Position numbers and translations under genes: made by a program. Source: JAGTVG01 sp963820995 (lineage in GTDB: Bacteria; Bacteroidota; Bacteroidia; Cytophagales; Cyclobacteriaceae). From it: a DNA stretch of 64,000 nt. The stretch lies in contig CAWGCL010000013.1 in the NCBI GenBank assembly GCA_963820995.1, positions 248,001 through 312,000 of the forward strand, in the 5' to 3' direction. Shown here piece by piece: positions 25,883 through 35,588 of this stretch (positions within the stretch are counted from its first letter, which is position 1; each line of letters begins with the position of its first letter). Under the pieces are notes generated by a model, which did not search any database, was not told the DNA's origin, and saw nothing but the letters and a program-made list of their open reading frames with translations.

Positions 25883-27115
25883 ATGAAGACTGTAACAGAT
25901 CGATTTCTAAGTTATGTAAAAATTGATACTCAATCCGATGAATCTTCCCAATCTTGTCCAAGCTCTGAAAAACAATGGGATCTCGCTAGAAAACTTGTCG
26001 ACGAACTAAATGAAATAGGACTTGAAGAAATAAGTATTGATGATCATGCCTACATTATGGCCACTTTACCTGCAAATATTAATAAAAAGGTACCTGTAAT
26101 TGGTTTTATATCTCATATGGATACCAGTCCGGATATGTCTGGTAGTAATGTGAACCCGCAGATTATCAAAAATTATAATGGGGATGATATTGAACTAAAT
26201 AAGGAATTGAACATGGTTTTGTCCCCAAAAGACTTTCCTGAATTGCTATTGTATAAGGATCAGGATATCATAACTACCGATGGCACAACTTTATTGGGGG
26301 CTGATGATAAGGCAGGGATTGCTGAGATAATGACTGCCATGGAATATTTGATTAATAATCCTCATATAAAGCATGGAAAGATCCGTGTTGGATTTACTGT
26401 CGATGAAGAGATTGGCCGGGGGGCTGATAAATTTGATGTCAAAAAATTTGGAGCTGATGTAGCATATACACTAGACGGTGGACAAATAGGAGAACTTGAA
26501 TATGAAAATTTTAATGCAGCTTTGGCTACTGTAAAGATACAGGGAAGGAATGTTCATCCTGGAACTGCAAAAAATCAAATGATCAATGCAATTTTACTTG
26601 GTATGGAATTTAATGCCATGCTTCCGGTTGACCAGCGGCCAGAATATACTATGGATTATGAGGGATTTTTCCATCTCATTGACTATAATGGACAAGTTGA
26701 GCACACTACCTTCAGGTATATAATCCGCGATCATGACCTTGATAAATTCCAGGATAAAAAGAAATTAATCCAGGATTGTGCTGAATTCATGAATCAAAAA
26801 TATGGGTCTGGAAGGATTAACGTTGAACTTGTGGATCAATATTTCAATATGAGGGAAAAAGTAGAACCAGTTAAATATATTGTTGACATAGCTGAAGAAG
26901 CCATGAATGCCGTAGGAGTTGAACCTATCAAGAAACCTATTCGTGGGGGGACCGATGGATCTAAGCTTTCATATATGGGATTACCATGCCCGAATATATT
27001 TGCCGGAGGACACAACTTTCATGGTAAATATGAATATGTCCCGATTCAGTCAATGGAAAAAAGTGTGGAAGTAATTGTTAAAATTGCTGAGTTATTTGCA
27101 CTTAAAGATTTCTAA
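25883..27115 (+). CDS. pepT: Peptidase T (tripeptide aminopeptidase)
   Basis: A 410-residue M20-family metallopeptidase that removes the N-terminal residue of tripeptides in the cytoplasm. It starts with VTDRFLSYVKIDTQSDESSQ and SEKQWDLARKLVDEL, characteristic of PepT. The metal-binding His-Asp segment ISHMDTSPD, LLGADDKAGIAEIMTAM with Asp, and the catalytic VDEEIGRGADKFD with Glu-Glu are complete. The lid domain holds VHPGTAKNQMINA with conserved His, and IRGGTDGSKLSYMGLPCPNIFAGGHNFHGK carries the last metal His. The length equals the usual one. It stands alone between the GRAM gene and the convergent DUF4382 gene. Confidence 0.95.
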   Translation: MKTVTDRFLSYVKIDTQSDESSQSCPSSEKQWDLARKLVDELNEIGLEEISIDDHAYIMATLPANINKKVPVIGFISHMDTSPDMSGSNVNPQIIKNYNGDDIELNKELNMVLSPKDFPELLLYKDQDIITTDGTTLLGADDKAGIAEIMTAMEYLINNPHIKHGKIRVGFTVDEEIGRGADKFDVKKFGADVAYTLDGGQIGELEYENFNAALATVKIQGRNVHPGTAKNQMINAILLGMEFNAMLPVDQRPEYTMDYEGFFHLIDYNGQVEHTTFRYIIRDHDLDKFQDKKKLIQDCAEFMNQKYGSGRINVELVDQYFNMREKVEPVKYIVDIAEEAMNAVGVEPIKKPIRGGTDGSKLSYMGLPCPNIFAGGHNFHGKYEYVPIQSMEKSVEVIVKIAELFALKDF

Positions 27116-27238
27116 AAGAGGATTCAATTCAGATATATAAAGCGCTGTATCAAAGCTGAGTGTGAAATGGTGTAGAATAGGGTTGAAACACTTAAATTGA
27201 AATTTTACATATAACTTAAAACAATATGGATAGGCTTA

Positions 27239-28060
27239 TTAATCCTCAGAAACTATACTATAAATTCCTATATCTGTAACCTGCCCTACCGTCACTGACA
27301 CATTTCTGATGTATTGCTGGTGTTGATCATCGCCGGACTCAAAGGAAAGGTCGTAAATTCCAGGTTCGAGGCCTGGGAGGAAAAATTTACTGGAATTCTC
27401 AGGCGCATAACTTGATCCAACAATTTTATTATTTGCAATAACATTAACCAATACATTTTTTTGAGCAGGATGTATTAGGCCGGATATTGATCCAGTATTT
27501 GATTCGGACATTAGTTTGAGAACAGGTTTTAATACCATCTGTCCTGTGCTGCCTAACTTAATTATTGACTGTGCTGCATCAAAATCAATTCGAAGGAATT
27601 GGGTGCCTCCTCCCGAAATAATCTCATTCACAGCGAATTTATAGCCATCTCCAAAATTATTGGCTAGTAATAGGGTAGAAGTATGATCGCCAATAACCAA
27701 TGTATTATTTTTGCCTAATTTCAATTTTATCTGGGAAATGCTTCCATTTGGGAATTCCATGTCAGCCAGAGGTAATTCCTGTCCACCGGTAAATTCCAAA
27801 ATGTTGTAAACTCCTGGATTAAATTTTTCCAGTTTTATCCATCCATCATCAGTATTGGTTCCATCAGTTTTTAGGCTGATTTCCTGAATATCAATGTTTA
27901 CCTGGTGATAATCAGCAGGAGAGTCAACCAAAGTTACAATTAGACGCGATTGATTTATTTCCTCCAGGCTGTTATCGGAACAAGCCTGTAGAAATGTGAA
28001 TAGGATTAATAATAGGATAGTAAAAGGGTAGTGCTGGGCGATCCGACTTAATCTCTTCAT
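27239..28060 (-). CDS. DUF4382-family lipoprotein
   Basis: A 273-residue lipoprotein with a Cys in LTFLQAC at the lipobox. The start at 28060 was used because it gives a good signal; an alternative start is 9 bases upstream. The DUF4382 region (about residues 35-190) shows RLIVTLVDSPADYHQVNIDIQEISL and the YNILEFTGGQELPLADMEFPNG motif, followed by a carboxypeptidase-like beta-sandwich at the C-terminus (about 190-270, GSISGLIHPAQKNVLVN...YDLSFES). Function of the domain is unknown; the C-terminal repeat probably serves as a protein-protein or carbohydrate-contact module. It runs convergent with peptidase T and divergent from the GH97 gene. Confidence 0.85.
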   Translation of the reverse strand: MKRLSRIAQHYPFTILLLILFTFLQACSDNSLEEINQSRLIVTLVDSPADYHQVNIDIQEISLKTDGTNTDDGWIKLEKFNPGVYNILEFTGGQELPLADMEFPNGSISQIKLKLGKNNTLVIGDHTSTLLLANNFGDGYKFAVNEIISGGGTQFLRIDFDAAQSIIKLGSTGQMVLKPVLKLMSESNTGSISGLIHPAQKNVLVNVIANNKIVGSSYAPENSSKFFLPGLEPGIYDLSFESGDDQHQQYIRNVSVTVGQVTDIGIYSIVSED

Positions 28061-28319
28061 ATAAATCATAGGTTACGCTGAACTATGGGTAAAATTAAAC
28101 TATTTTTATAAAAAATAATACTTTTTTGATATTTTTTTTAAAATTTTATTTAAAGCACTTGTGTAAGAAATATGAAAAAGTTCATTATTTCGATAAAAAA
28201 TATGAAAATTGAAGTTTCAGGAAACAAAAATTCTTTTCAATAATTTTAACAGGAATCACTATATTCGGTAATATATTTAGGTAAAAATATTTTTTATTCC
28301 GAATCACAAATCATTTTTT

Positions 28320-30299
28320 ATGAAAACAAATCACGTTTTATTTTATTTAGTGTTTTTCTTAATACAGTTCAATCTATATTCCCAAACTTACATTGTGCAA
28401 TCACCTGATCAAACTTCAGAATTTAAAATTACTGCAGGTGATAAAATAGAATATGAAGTTTGGTATAAAGGGACATGCGTATTGGATAATTCGACATTTG
28501 GTTTACAGTTTTCACAGGCTCCATATTTTGGACGCGATGTAAAAATCGATCGTATCGAAAAAAATACATTCAATGAGACATGGGAACCAGTAGTGGGTAG
28601 TTTCAGTCAGGTCCTAAATTATTATAATGAACTAATCATTAGTGTTCAAGAGAATAAATCGCCAGAGCGGGTTGTTAGTATTGCTATCAGGGCCTATAAT
28701 GATGGTGTTGCTTTCCGGTACCAGATACCAGAAAGCTGGAGTAGATTCCTGCCCAATTATCAGGATGTCGAAAGACTGACTTTAATGAATGAATCCACTT
28801 CTTTTAATTTTACAGCTAACCATAAAATTTGGGCAGCAGATTATAGATCATACGCTACACATCAGGAAGAAGAATTTAATCCGATGTTTTTGGATGAGAT
28901 CACTCCGGAACAAGTAATTGGATTACCATTTTTAGTAAAAATAAATAGCAAATGCTATGCAGCCATAACTGAAGCTGATCTGACTGATTGGGCTGGAATG
29001 TATCTTAAAAAAGAAGATGTAGGTAGTAACCTTACAAATCTGGAAGTAGACTTGTCGCCATTACCTGGTAATCCAAAGGAAAAGGTAAAGGTTTTACCTG
29101 GCTCCTGGTCACCATGGCGGGTAATCATGTTGGCCGATTCCCCGGGTGCTTTAATTGAATCGGAAATTGTGAATAATCTGAATGATCCCTGCGAGATTGA
29201 AGATCCTTCCTGGATCGTTCCGGGTATAAGTGCCTGGGACCATTGGTGGAGCGGAGAGGTTAACATGAATACCGGAACCTTGATTGATTATATTCAGCTG
29301 GCTGCTGATATGGATTGGGAGTATATGCTTATTGATTGGCACTGGTATGGTACGCCATTTACAACAGACGGAGAATTCAGAGCTGATCCTGATGCAGATA
29401 TTACTACTGTAAACCCAGCAGTTAATATGCCCGAGGTGATGGAGTTTGCTAAAAAGAATGACGTGAAGTTAATATTGTGGCTTTTGTGGGATCATGTTGA
29501 AAAACAAATGGATGAAGCATTCGCTTTATATGAATCATGGGGAATTTCAGGTGTTAAGATCGACTTCATGGCAAGGGACGATCAGGAAATGGTTAATTGG
29601 TATCATAAGGTTGTTAAAAAAGCTGCTGAACATAAATTAGTGGTTGATTTCCATGGTGCTTATAAACCAACTGGCTGGAGCAGAACATACCCTAATCTTG
29701 TGACAAGAGAAGGAGTGCTAGGTAATGAATATAGTAAGTGGTCAAGTCGTATTACACCGGAACATAATGTAACCCTTCCATTCACAAGAATGCTTGCCGG
29801 TCATATGGATTATACACCTGGTGGCTTCTTAAATGTTACATCAAAAGATTTTAGGAATGGAGCTCCCGCCCAGGTTATGACTACAAGAGCACATCAATTG
29901 GGAATGTTTGTCGTGTACTATAGCCCATATACGGTCGCCTGTGATCATCCCGATAACTATAGAGATCAGAAAGGTATTGAGTTCCTCAAAGAGGTGCCTG
30001 CAAGCTGGGACGATACCAAATTTTTGTGCGGTGATGTCGGTGAATATATAGTAATGGCCAGAAAAAGAGGGAATCGGTGGTATTTCGGGGGTATGAACAA
30101 CAGTACACCTAAAGAAGCTGTAATTAACCTGGATTTCTTACCAGCAGGAAAATATAAGTTACATTACTTTAAAGATAGCCCGAATAGCAATACTGTCCCT
30201 ACTGAAATAATAATTGGGACAGATGATATAGAAAACGGGCAAGTATATAAAATCAAAATGGAAAAAGGAGGAGGCTATGCAGCCTATTTGGAATTATAA
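28320..30299 (+). CDS. Glycoside hydrolase family 97, retaining type (alpha-galactosidase-like), copy 1
   Basis: A 659-residue GH97 enzyme with a signal peptide (MKTNHVLFYLVFFLIQF, cleavage near YSQ). It has the N-terminal beta-sandwich (GVAFRYQIPE) and the TIM barrel (YIQLAADMDWEYMLIDWHW, LILWLLWDH, then ESWGISGVKIDFMARDDQEMV). Asp415 in VKIDF is at the nucleophile position of retaining GH97b members; inverting SusB-type members lack it. The later VVDFHGAYKPTGW block is also conserved. It would release terminal alpha-linked sugar from oligosaccharides in the periplasm. It begins a run of same-strand genes with an esterase, sulfatase and fucosidase. A second GH97 lies at 48162-50150. The substrate specificity within the retaining group is a guess. 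Confidence 0.93.
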   Translation: MKTNHVLFYLVFFLIQFNLYSQTYIVQSPDQTSEFKITAGDKIEYEVWYKGTCVLDNSTFGLQFSQAPYFGRDVKIDRIEKNTFNETWEPVVGSFSQVLNYYNELIISVQENKSPERVVSIAIRAYNDGVAFRYQIPESWSRFLPNYQDVERLTLMNESTSFNFTANHKIWAADYRSYATHQEEEFNPMFLDEITPEQVIGLPFLVKINSKCYAAITEADLTDWAGMYLKKEDVGSNLTNLEVDLSPLPGNPKEKVKVLPGSWSPWRVIMLADSPGALIESEIVNNLNDPCEIEDPSWIVPGISAWDHWWSGEVNMNTGTLIDYIQLAADMDWEYMLIDWHWYGTPFTTDGEFRADPDADITTVNPAVNMPEVMEFAKKNDVKLILWLLWDHVEKQMDEAFALYESWGISGVKIDFMARDDQEMVNWYHKVVKKAAEHKLVVDFHGAYKPTGWSRTYPNLVTREGVLGNEYSKWSSRITPEHNVTLPFTRMLAGHMDYTPGGFLNVTSKDFRNGAPAQVMTTRAHQLGMFVVYYSPYTVACDHPDNYRDQKGIEFLKEVPASWDDTKFLCGDVGEYIVMARKRGNRWYFGGMNNSTPKEAVINLDFLPAGKYKLHYFKDSPNSNTVPTEIIIGTDDIENGQVYKIKMEKGGGYAAYLEL

Positions 30300-30308
30300 T
30301 ATGTTATT

Positions 30309-31241
30309 ATGCACTTTAATAGAAGAAAATTTCTGAAAAACAGTACAATGATTATGGGTGTCGCAGGGATAGCGCAATCTGCAATTGGCAGCCCTTTAAT
30401 AAATCCTGAGGATCCGGATCCAGCTCTCGAAGATGAAGAGATTTACCTTTGGGCGGATGGATCCGAAAACAATGGTCAAAATCCGGAATACAGACCTAAA
30501 ATAAAAATTTATTATCCAACGGTTCGTGAAAAAGATACTAATAATAAGTTTGCGGCTGTTTTGATCTGTCCCGGAGGCGGTTATAATATGCAGGCTTCAC
30601 ATGAAGGGCAGCCTTTTGCTCGATTATTTGCAATGAATGGGATAATAGGCGTTGTACTTACTTACCGGGTATCTCCGGACCGATTCCCTGGTTCTTATTC
30701 AGATGCATGTCGTGCGATCAGGATCCTTAGAAAAAATGCGGATAAGTATAATATCATTCCCGATAAGATCGGTATCATGGGTTTTAGTGCAGGAGGGCAT
30801 CTTGCCTCTACAGTTGCCACTCAACCTGATCTGCATAAAGATAAACTTGATGACCTGGCTGATTCTGTATCAGCAAGACCAGATAGACTGATCCTTGGTT
30901 ATCCGGTGATCTCACTTATTGATGATTATGCCCACCAGGGATCTGCAAAATCTCTATTAGGAGATGAACCTGATCAAAAAATGGCCATGCAATTATCCAA
31001 TAATCATCAGGTAACGAAGGATAATCCACCGGCATTCTTATTCCATACAGCTGAAGATAAAGGTGTGCCCCCACAAAATAGTATTAGTTTTGCTGAGGCT
31101 TGTATAAAAAACAATGTACCTGTTGAATTGCATGTTTACCAAACCGGAAGACATGGAGTAGGTATGGCCCTGGATAATCCAAGCCTGAGCTCGTGGTCAG
31201 AATTAATGATAAACTGGATGAGCCCCTGGAAGCAGAAATAA
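30309..31241 (+). CDS. Tat-exported alpha/beta-hydrolase, carbohydrate-esterase-like
   Basis: A 310-residue secreted alpha/beta-hydrolase starting 9 bases after the GH97 stop. The N-terminus has a twin-arginine signal (FNRRKFLKNSTMIMGVAGIA). The fold core shows LICPGGGYNMQA (oxyanion loop), GFSAGGHLAST (GxSxG nucleophile elbow, Ser), HTAEDKGVP (Asp) and TGRHGVGMAL (His), so the triad is complete. The sequence is of the Aes/BD-FAE-like type found next to polysaccharide-degrading enzymes, where it removes acetyl or feruloyl groups from sugars. Tight spacing to the GH97 and sulfatase genes suggests the three work on one glycan. Confidence 0.88.
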   Translation: MHFNRRKFLKNSTMIMGVAGIAQSAIGSPLINPEDPDPALEDEEIYLWADGSENNGQNPEYRPKIKIYYPTVREKDTNNKFAAVLICPGGGYNMQASHEGQPFARLFAMNGIIGVVLTYRVSPDRFPGSYSDACRAIRILRKNADKYNIIPDKIGIMGFSAGGHLASTVATQPDLHKDKLDDLADSVSARPDRLILGYPVISLIDDYAHQGSAKSLLGDEPDQKMAMQLSNNHQVTKDNPPAFLFHTAEDKGVPPQNSISFAEACIKNNVPVELHVYQTGRHGVGMALDNPSLSSWSELMINWMSPWKQK

Positions 31242-31266
31242 TTTTTTAATAAAATTTTGTGCCGAA

Positions 31267-32682
31267 ATGTATTTGAAATTATTCATATTAATACTATTAT
31301 TTGCATCATGCCAGTCCTCTCATGATAAATCGATTCAAAAGCCAAATATCATATTCCTGATTGCTGATGATGCCGGTTATGGGGATATTGGGTGTTATGG
31401 CCAGGAAGTATTCAATACACCCAATATCGACCGGATGGCAGCTGAAGGGATGCTTTTTACTGCGCATTATTCTGGCAGTACAGTTTGTGCACCCTCCAGG
31501 TCTTCTCTTATGACCGGTCAGCATACCGGACACACCTTCATCAGGGGAAACAAAGGAGTAGTACCTGAGGGCCAGTATCCTTTACCAGATTCAATTGAGA
31601 TATTACCTGAACTTTTGAAGAAGGCGGGATATATAACAGGAGGATTTGGAAAATGGGGTTTGGGCGGTCCGGGAACGGAGGGTGATCCTGTAAATCAGGG
31701 ATTTGATGAATGGTTTGGATATAATTGTCAAAGTCTGGCGCATAATTATTATCCTGAATATTTATGGCATAACCAGGATACCGTCCTATTGCACGGCAAT
31801 GATAATAAGGGTACGGATCAATTCAGCCATGACATTATTCACCAGAAAACACTTGACTTCATTGAAAAGAATAAGGATAATCCTTTTTTCCTCTTTTTGC
31901 CTTATACTATACCACATGCTGAAATTCTGGTACCTGACGACTCTTTGTTTCAAAAGTACCTGGGAAAATTTGATGAAACACCTTATGTAGGGGTAGATGA
32001 TGGCCCCAGGTACAGGAAAGGTCCTTACGGTTCCCAGCAATTCCCCAGGGCAGCATTTGCTGCTATGATGGAAAGACTTGACTTGTCCGTTGCTGATATA
32101 ATGAATAAAATTGATGAGTTAGGAATTGGAGAAAATACCGTTTTTATATTTACCAGCGATAACGGACCGCATTTGGAGGGAGGTGCTGATCCTGATTTTT
32201 TTAATTCAAATGGTATTTACAGAGGTTATAAACGGGATTTATATGAAGGAGGAATAAGGGTTCCTTTTATTGTACGATGGCCTAATGAAATACAAAGCGG
32301 TCTAAAAACCGGACATATATCTGCTTTCTGGGACATATTACCTACTTTTTGCGAAATAGCCGGAATTGATATCCCTGCTAATACCGATGGAATATCCTTT
32401 CTTCCAACCCTTAAGCAAGAAGGAACTCAAAATAAGCACACTTATCTTTTCTGGGAGTTTTATGAACAAGGAGGGAAACAGGCTGTTAGGATGGGTGAAT
32501 GGAAAGGAATCAGGTTAAATGTTATGAATCAGCCGGATAACCCTATCGAGTTATATAATCTTGCAGTAGACCCGGAAGAGCGTATAGATATTTCTTCTAA
32601 ACACCCTGACATCGTTAAAGAAATAGAAGGAATTATGTCTGAAGCCCATTCTCCTTCAGATGTATTCACATATAGAAAGTGA
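31267..32682 (+). CDS. Sulfatase (arylsulfatase A-like), lipoprotein
   Basis: A 471-residue formylglycine sulfatase. The lipobox ends with Cys in LLFASC. The metal ligands appear in FLIADDAGYGDIGCYG, the signature is CAPSRSSLMTGQHTGH with Cys74 as the residue that becomes formylglycine, and GGFGKWGLGGPG and IFTSDNGPHLEGG follow. It removes sulfate esters from carbohydrate in the periplasm or at the surface. It closely resembles the sulfatase at 56498-57904, including the C-terminal block (MGEWKGIRLNV and its DPEER counterpart), so the two are paralogues. It lies 25 bases after the esterase gene and 124 before the fucosidase. Confidence 0.92.
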   Translation: MYLKLFILILLFASCQSSHDKSIQKPNIIFLIADDAGYGDIGCYGQEVFNTPNIDRMAAEGMLFTAHYSGSTVCAPSRSSLMTGQHTGHTFIRGNKGVVPEGQYPLPDSIEILPELLKKAGYITGGFGKWGLGGPGTEGDPVNQGFDEWFGYNCQSLAHNYYPEYLWHNQDTVLLHGNDNKGTDQFSHDIIHQKTLDFIEKNKDNPFFLFLPYTIPHAEILVPDDSLFQKYLGKFDETPYVGVDDGPRYRKGPYGSQQFPRAAFAAMMERLDLSVADIMNKIDELGIGENTVFIFTSDNGPHLEGGADPDFFNSNGIYRGYKRDLYEGGIRVPFIVRWPNEIQSGLKTGHISAFWDILPTFCEIAGIDIPANTDGISFLPTLKQEGTQNKHTYLFWEFYEQGGKQAVRMGEWKGIRLNVMNQPDNPIELYNLAVDPEERIDISSKHPDIVKEIEGIMSEAHSPSDVFTYRK

Positions 32683-32806
32683 AAATCCAGGAATTGATCT
32701 AAAAAATGCCATAAAAAGAAATCGATAATTATAAAGATTAAGAAATAGCTTGATTAAACATGATATTCTTCTGAACTTTTAAATTCATTAAACATCCATT
32801 TTTGTT

Positions 32807-34558
32807 ATGAAAAGATTTTTTTTAATTATTCTCACAATCCAGCTATTGATATCATGTGTTAGTAAGGAAGAAGACAAAGTTCCTATAACAAAAGAGGAAA
32901 ATTTGACCTGGTGGAAAGATGCCCGTTTCGGCATGTTCATTCATTGGGGATTATATGCATTACCGGCAGGGGAATGGAAAGGAGAACAAATACCTGGAAT
33001 AAGTGAGTGGATTATGCTAAGGGCAAGGATACCTGTTGCTGAATATGAGGCACTTGCTAAAAATTTTAATCCTGTAAATTATAATGCTGATGAATGGGTA
33101 CGCCTGGCCAAGGAGGCTGGTATGAAATATATTGTAATTACAAGTAAACATCATGATGGATTTGCAATGTTTCATTCAAAGTCCAGTCCATACAATATCG
33201 TTGATGCCACACCTTTTACTAGGGATCCGCTTAAAGAACTGGCCGATGCTTGCAAAAAACATGGTTTAAAACTAGGGTTTTATCACTCACAGGCACAGGA
33301 TTGGAACCATCCAGGCGGCACCTACAGGGGAATAGAGCGGGGTGAGCCACATTGGGATTCAACCATGGTCAGAGTTCCTCTGAATCAGTATATAGAGGAA
33401 AAAGTGTATCCTCAGGTTACAGAGATTCTAACCAATTATGGTGAAATAGCCATCATGTGGTGGGATACCCCTATTGGAATGACTGAAGAGGCAGCTGAAA
33501 AGCTTCATACTTTGCTTGAGCTGCAGCCTGGAATTATTGAAAATAACAGGTTATATGGTCCTTGGGATGGTGATTTTTCAACTCCGGAACAACATATTCC
33601 TCCTACAGGCCTTAATTATAATTGGGAGGTCTGTATGACGATGAATACCAGTTGGGGCTACAAGCATTATGATGATAACTGGAAATCGACTAAAACCCTC
33701 GTTCAGTACCTTACTGATATTGCCAGCAAAGGAGGGAACTTTCTGCTGAATGTAGGCCCAACCCCGGAAGGTAATATTCCTCAACCTAGTATTGAGCGTT
33801 TAAAAGGGATGGGGGAGTGGATGAAAATAAATGGAGAATCAATATATGGTACGACTGCAAGTCCTTTCTTCAAACTTCTATGGGGTCGTTGCACACAAAA
33901 AGATTACAAAGGAAATACTGTTTTATATCTCCACATTTTTCAATGGCCTGAAGATGAGGAATTGATAGTTCCTGGATTAAGGAATCAGGTACTTAGTGTT
34001 AAATCTCTCGGAAGTAATAAATCCCTTGACCATCAAAAGATGGGAGAGAATGTTAGAATTAACTTGAGTGGACTTGTTCCTGATGAATATAATACGGTTT
34101 TGAAAATGGAAATAAGCGGAAAACCAGATGTTCTGAATAATATGCCAATGGAAAATGAAAAGGGAGAGATTCATCTTCCTGTGGCTTTTGGTTTTATACA
34201 CAATCGTGGATATGGAGAAAAAGCAGTTCTGAGCGATTTATCCGAGGACGCTTATATCGAGAATTGGATAGATGGAGGCACACGACTTGAGTATATGTTT
34301 GAGGTAAAAGAAGCAGGAACATTTTCAGTTATATTGGATGCTGCATCCGAAACAAAAGAAATGGAGCTAAATCTTCAACTGGAAGACCTGGATGTTCCAT
34401 ACATATTCCCAGGATCTGGCAACTTATCCGAGTTCAAAGAAGCTTTAATTGGGGAAATTCAAATTTCCAAACCCGGCATAAACGTTGTGACATTAAAGGC
34501 GACCGTTGCACCGTGGAACCAACTTAAATGTAGGTCTTTAATCCTAGTGAGAAAGTAA
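32807..34558 (+). CDS. Alpha-L-fucosidase, GH29, lipoprotein
   Basis: A 583-residue GH29 enzyme with a lipobox Cys in LLISC. The N-terminal half has the family pattern WWKDARFGMFIHWGLYALPAGEW, YIVITSKHHDGFAMFHS and LGFYHSQAQDW. The nucleophile Asp220 lies in IAIMWWDTP, and NYNWEVCMTMNTSWGY with GGNFLLNVGPTPEG follow. The C-terminal 170 residues form the beta-sandwich domain. It cleaves alpha-fucose from glycans in the periplasm. It is the last of four same-strand genes (GH97, esterase, sulfatase, fucosidase) that together would attack a sulfated, acylated, fucosylated glycan. No SusC/SusD pair is adjacent. Confidence 0.94.
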   Translation: MKRFFLIILTIQLLISCVSKEEDKVPITKEENLTWWKDARFGMFIHWGLYALPAGEWKGEQIPGISEWIMLRARIPVAEYEALAKNFNPVNYNADEWVRLAKEAGMKYIVITSKHHDGFAMFHSKSSPYNIVDATPFTRDPLKELADACKKHGLKLGFYHSQAQDWNHPGGTYRGIERGEPHWDSTMVRVPLNQYIEEKVYPQVTEILTNYGEIAIMWWDTPIGMTEEAAEKLHTLLELQPGIIENNRLYGPWDGDFSTPEQHIPPTGLNYNWEVCMTMNTSWGYKHYDDNWKSTKTLVQYLTDIASKGGNFLLNVGPTPEGNIPQPSIERLKGMGEWMKINGESIYGTTASPFFKLLWGRCTQKDYKGNTVLYLHIFQWPEDEELIVPGLRNQVLSVKSLGSNKSLDHQKMGENVRINLSGLVPDEYNTVLKMEISGKPDVLNNMPMENEKGEIHLPVAFGFIHNRGYGEKAVLSDLSEDAYIENWIDGGTRLEYMFEVKEAGTFSVILDAASETKEMELNLQLEDLDVPYIFPGSGNLSEFKEALIGEIQISKPGINVVTLKATVAPWNQLKCRSLILVRK

Positions 34559-34768
34559 TAGAAATATATGACTGCGAGCTTAAAATGAAACTTTTTTGCC
34601 TTTGGTATCCATTTATCACCAGTAACATAAATGCCAACCGTGCTAAGTATTTCCATTCAATAAAATCGAATAAATTATGAATTATTTATGCATATTTGTG
34701 AAAATTTTTGGAAAATCTGGAATTAAATAGAGTTTCCGTATGTTAGATTATAAATACCATTCAATAAA

Positions 34769-35518
34769 ATGAATAGAGCTTATCTTTTTATAGTTATTTT
34801 TTTGGTTTTCGGGATCGGTGCATTTTGCGCGGATGGAGATAGTAGCCTGAGCGGCCTCAATGTAAGTGAATATCAAGCGGAAGTAAGAAAAATTAAACTG
34901 GATGCTGATGAGATTTATAAAAAGTTTGAAATTTTCGATCTTGACATTGTAGAAGAGGAATACCAGAAGCTCTCAAATGATGTAATGAAGGTAGAGCAGA
35001 TTTTAAGAGATCTCAACACATCATCTAGTGATATAAATGTTCGGAATGAATTTTTTGATCTTTTTGAAGAAACAAGAAGAACTTATGGCTCACTGGTAAA
35101 CTTATATGATTTTTATATGCAACTGGAACGTAGAAAAGATAGGTGGAGTAATGAATATTTTAATCTTTGGGAGCAAACATACGCATACAAAGTACGTATT
35201 GACCAACTTTATGTAAAGGAGGAGAAAGTAAATGTACATTATGGGGGGATGAAAGATACAAAGGTGACAAAAATTAGAAAGAAGAATATATATGAAGCTT
35301 GCGAAAGTGTTTACGATAAAAAATTAGATCAATTAAAGCGGTTGAATGATTGTGACCATCATGGTAGAATCCTGATCCTTGAAGAATTAATGCCTGTTTT
35401 ACGAAAATGCAGCAAACTGGTCCTTATCGATGGCACAAAAACACTTGAGAAAGAACTAAAAAATACTGATGATCCGCAGATGATGTCTGAAATGATTCTG
35501 GATTTTCAGATAGATTAA
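34769..35518 (+). CDS. Secreted protein of unknown function
   Basis: A 249-residue protein with a signal peptide (MNRAYLFIVIFLVFGIGAF, cleavage near CADG). The rest is charged and mostly helical, with a likely coiled-coil at about residues 30-110 (EIYKKFEIFDLDIVEEEYQK and onward) and a stretch of Lys-Arg pairs around 165-180. I recognise no family. It stands alone between the fucosidase and a bidirectional terminator, and nothing in the sequence tells its role. The length of the frame, normal codon use, clean start and the terminator right after its stop support a real gene. Confidence 0.6.
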   Translation: MNRAYLFIVIFLVFGIGAFCADGDSSLSGLNVSEYQAEVRKIKLDADEIYKKFEIFDLDIVEEEYQKLSNDVMKVEQILRDLNTSSSDINVRNEFFDLFEETRRTYGSLVNLYDFYMQLERRKDRWSNEYFNLWEQTYAYKVRIDQLYVKEEKVNVHYGGMKDTKVTKIRKKNIYEACESVYDKKLDQLKRLNDCDHHGRILILEELMPVLRKCSKLVLIDGTKTLEKELKNTDDPQMMSEMILDFQID

Positions 35519-35540
35519 AAACTTCGATGTTAGCACAAAA

Positions 35541-35572
35541 AAAAGGCTGTCTAAATAAAAAGACAGCCTTTT
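35541..35572. terminator. Bidirectional Rho-independent terminator
   Basis: A 12-base perfect inverted repeat AAAAGGCTGTCT / AGACAGCCTTTT around an eight-base loop, with A-runs before and T-runs after. It lies 22 bases after the stop of the gene ending at 35518 and 16 bases from the stop of the convergent gene at 35589, and would serve both strands. Confidence 0.85.
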
Positions 35573-35588
35573 TTTATATTTTATAATT

